In this document: piece by piece, positions 63,969 through 64,000 of the stretch | Numbering within the stretch: position 1 is the first letter of the stretch | Layout: each line of letters opens with the position of its first letter | Assembly: GCA_013001595.1 (NCBI GenBank) | Contig: JABDMH010000149.1 | Coordinates: 1 to 64,000 of the forward strand | Length of the DNA stretch: 64,000 nucleotides | Source of the DNA: Saprospiraceae bacterium | Lineage (GTDB): Bacteria; Bacteroidota; Bacteroidia; Chitinophagales; Saprospiraceae | Reading direction: 5' to 3' | Made by a program: the position numbers and the translations under genes | Notes under the pieces: model-generated | What the model was told of the DNA's origin: nothing | Seen by the model: the letters and a program-made list of their open reading frames with translations, nothing else | Database searches by the model: none

Positions 63969-64000
63969 AAAGCTCTGGGCCGCACGCTCAGAGCTTTTTT
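63969..64000 (+). terminator. intrinsic terminator after fbaA
   Basis: AAAGCTCTG and CAGAGCTTT form a 9-bp stem around an 11-nt loop, and a T-run reaches the window edge. It lies 22 bp after the fbaA stop codon. Confidence 0.85.

Noticed and set aside
1-64000. CRISPR array, phage defence island, prophage or integron
   Set aside because: No regularly spaced repeats, cas-like, restriction, toxin-antitoxin or phage structural proteins were found.

Overview
The window looks like chromosomal DNA from a marine-type Bacteroidota, probably of the Saprospiria/Lewinella kind. The evidence is protein content: type IX secretion (T9SS) sorting domains of type A and type B, a PorP/SprF - OmpA - giant PKD/CHU_C-type cluster, a TonB-dependent receptor with a carboxypeptidase-regulatory N-terminus, and several promoter -7 boxes of the Bacteroidota form TAnnTTTG. 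Genus or species cannot be fixed from the sequence alone. No prophage, CRISPR array or rRNA operon was seen.

Layout. 1-466 is the end of an IS3-family element that cuts off a small gene. A tRNA-Ala(GGC) follows at 766-839. 1079-4081 holds a secreted D-threonine-aldolase-like PLP enzyme, a mutarotase-like secreted protein and a small secreted protein. 4569-6120 is an IS110-family element lying among REP-like and multi-hairpin repeats, with a possible bridge-RNA region upstream of its transposase. 6552-12331 has a class-C-beta-lactamase-type lipoprotein and a DUF1800/DUF1501/discoidin-T9SS operon. 12589-15384 is a sugar operon: MFS transporter, D-lyxose-isomerase-like cupin and TIM-barrel isomerase. 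15569-17335 is a secreted beta-helix protein.

17658-28254 is the most distinctive part. A LuxR-type response regulator and a TPR histidine kinase are followed by a TolC-like protein with an extra C-terminal alpha/beta domain, an HlyD-type adaptor, a TackOD1-type zinc protein, a cellulose-synthase-like GT2 and an acidic outer-membrane-type protein. I read this as a possible uncharacterised synthase-dependent exopolysaccharide production and export system. An identical-armed 18-bp dyad stands upstream of both the kinase gene and the last gene, which suggests shared control.

28391-35942 is a secreted carbohydrate-processing block: hydrolase-phosphodiesterase fusion, GH92 mannosidase, alpha-toroid lipoprotein and esterase-ThuA fusion. 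36051-45401 is mixed surface and housekeeping functions (SH3 lipoprotein, TerB-like, T9SS cargo, TonB receptor, DUF547, beta-helix, Gfo/Idh/MocA). 45697-48988 has a Cys-tailed MarR regulator, a thioredoxin-like protein, a sirtuin and the NAD(P)HX repair enzyme. 49300-56933 is the PorP/OmpA/CHU_C-type surface cluster. 56972-64000 is housekeeping: HAD phosphatase, YbbR, YajC, DUF1573, shikimate kinase, membrane subtilase, thioredoxin reductase and class II fructose-bisphosphate aldolase ending in a clear terminator.
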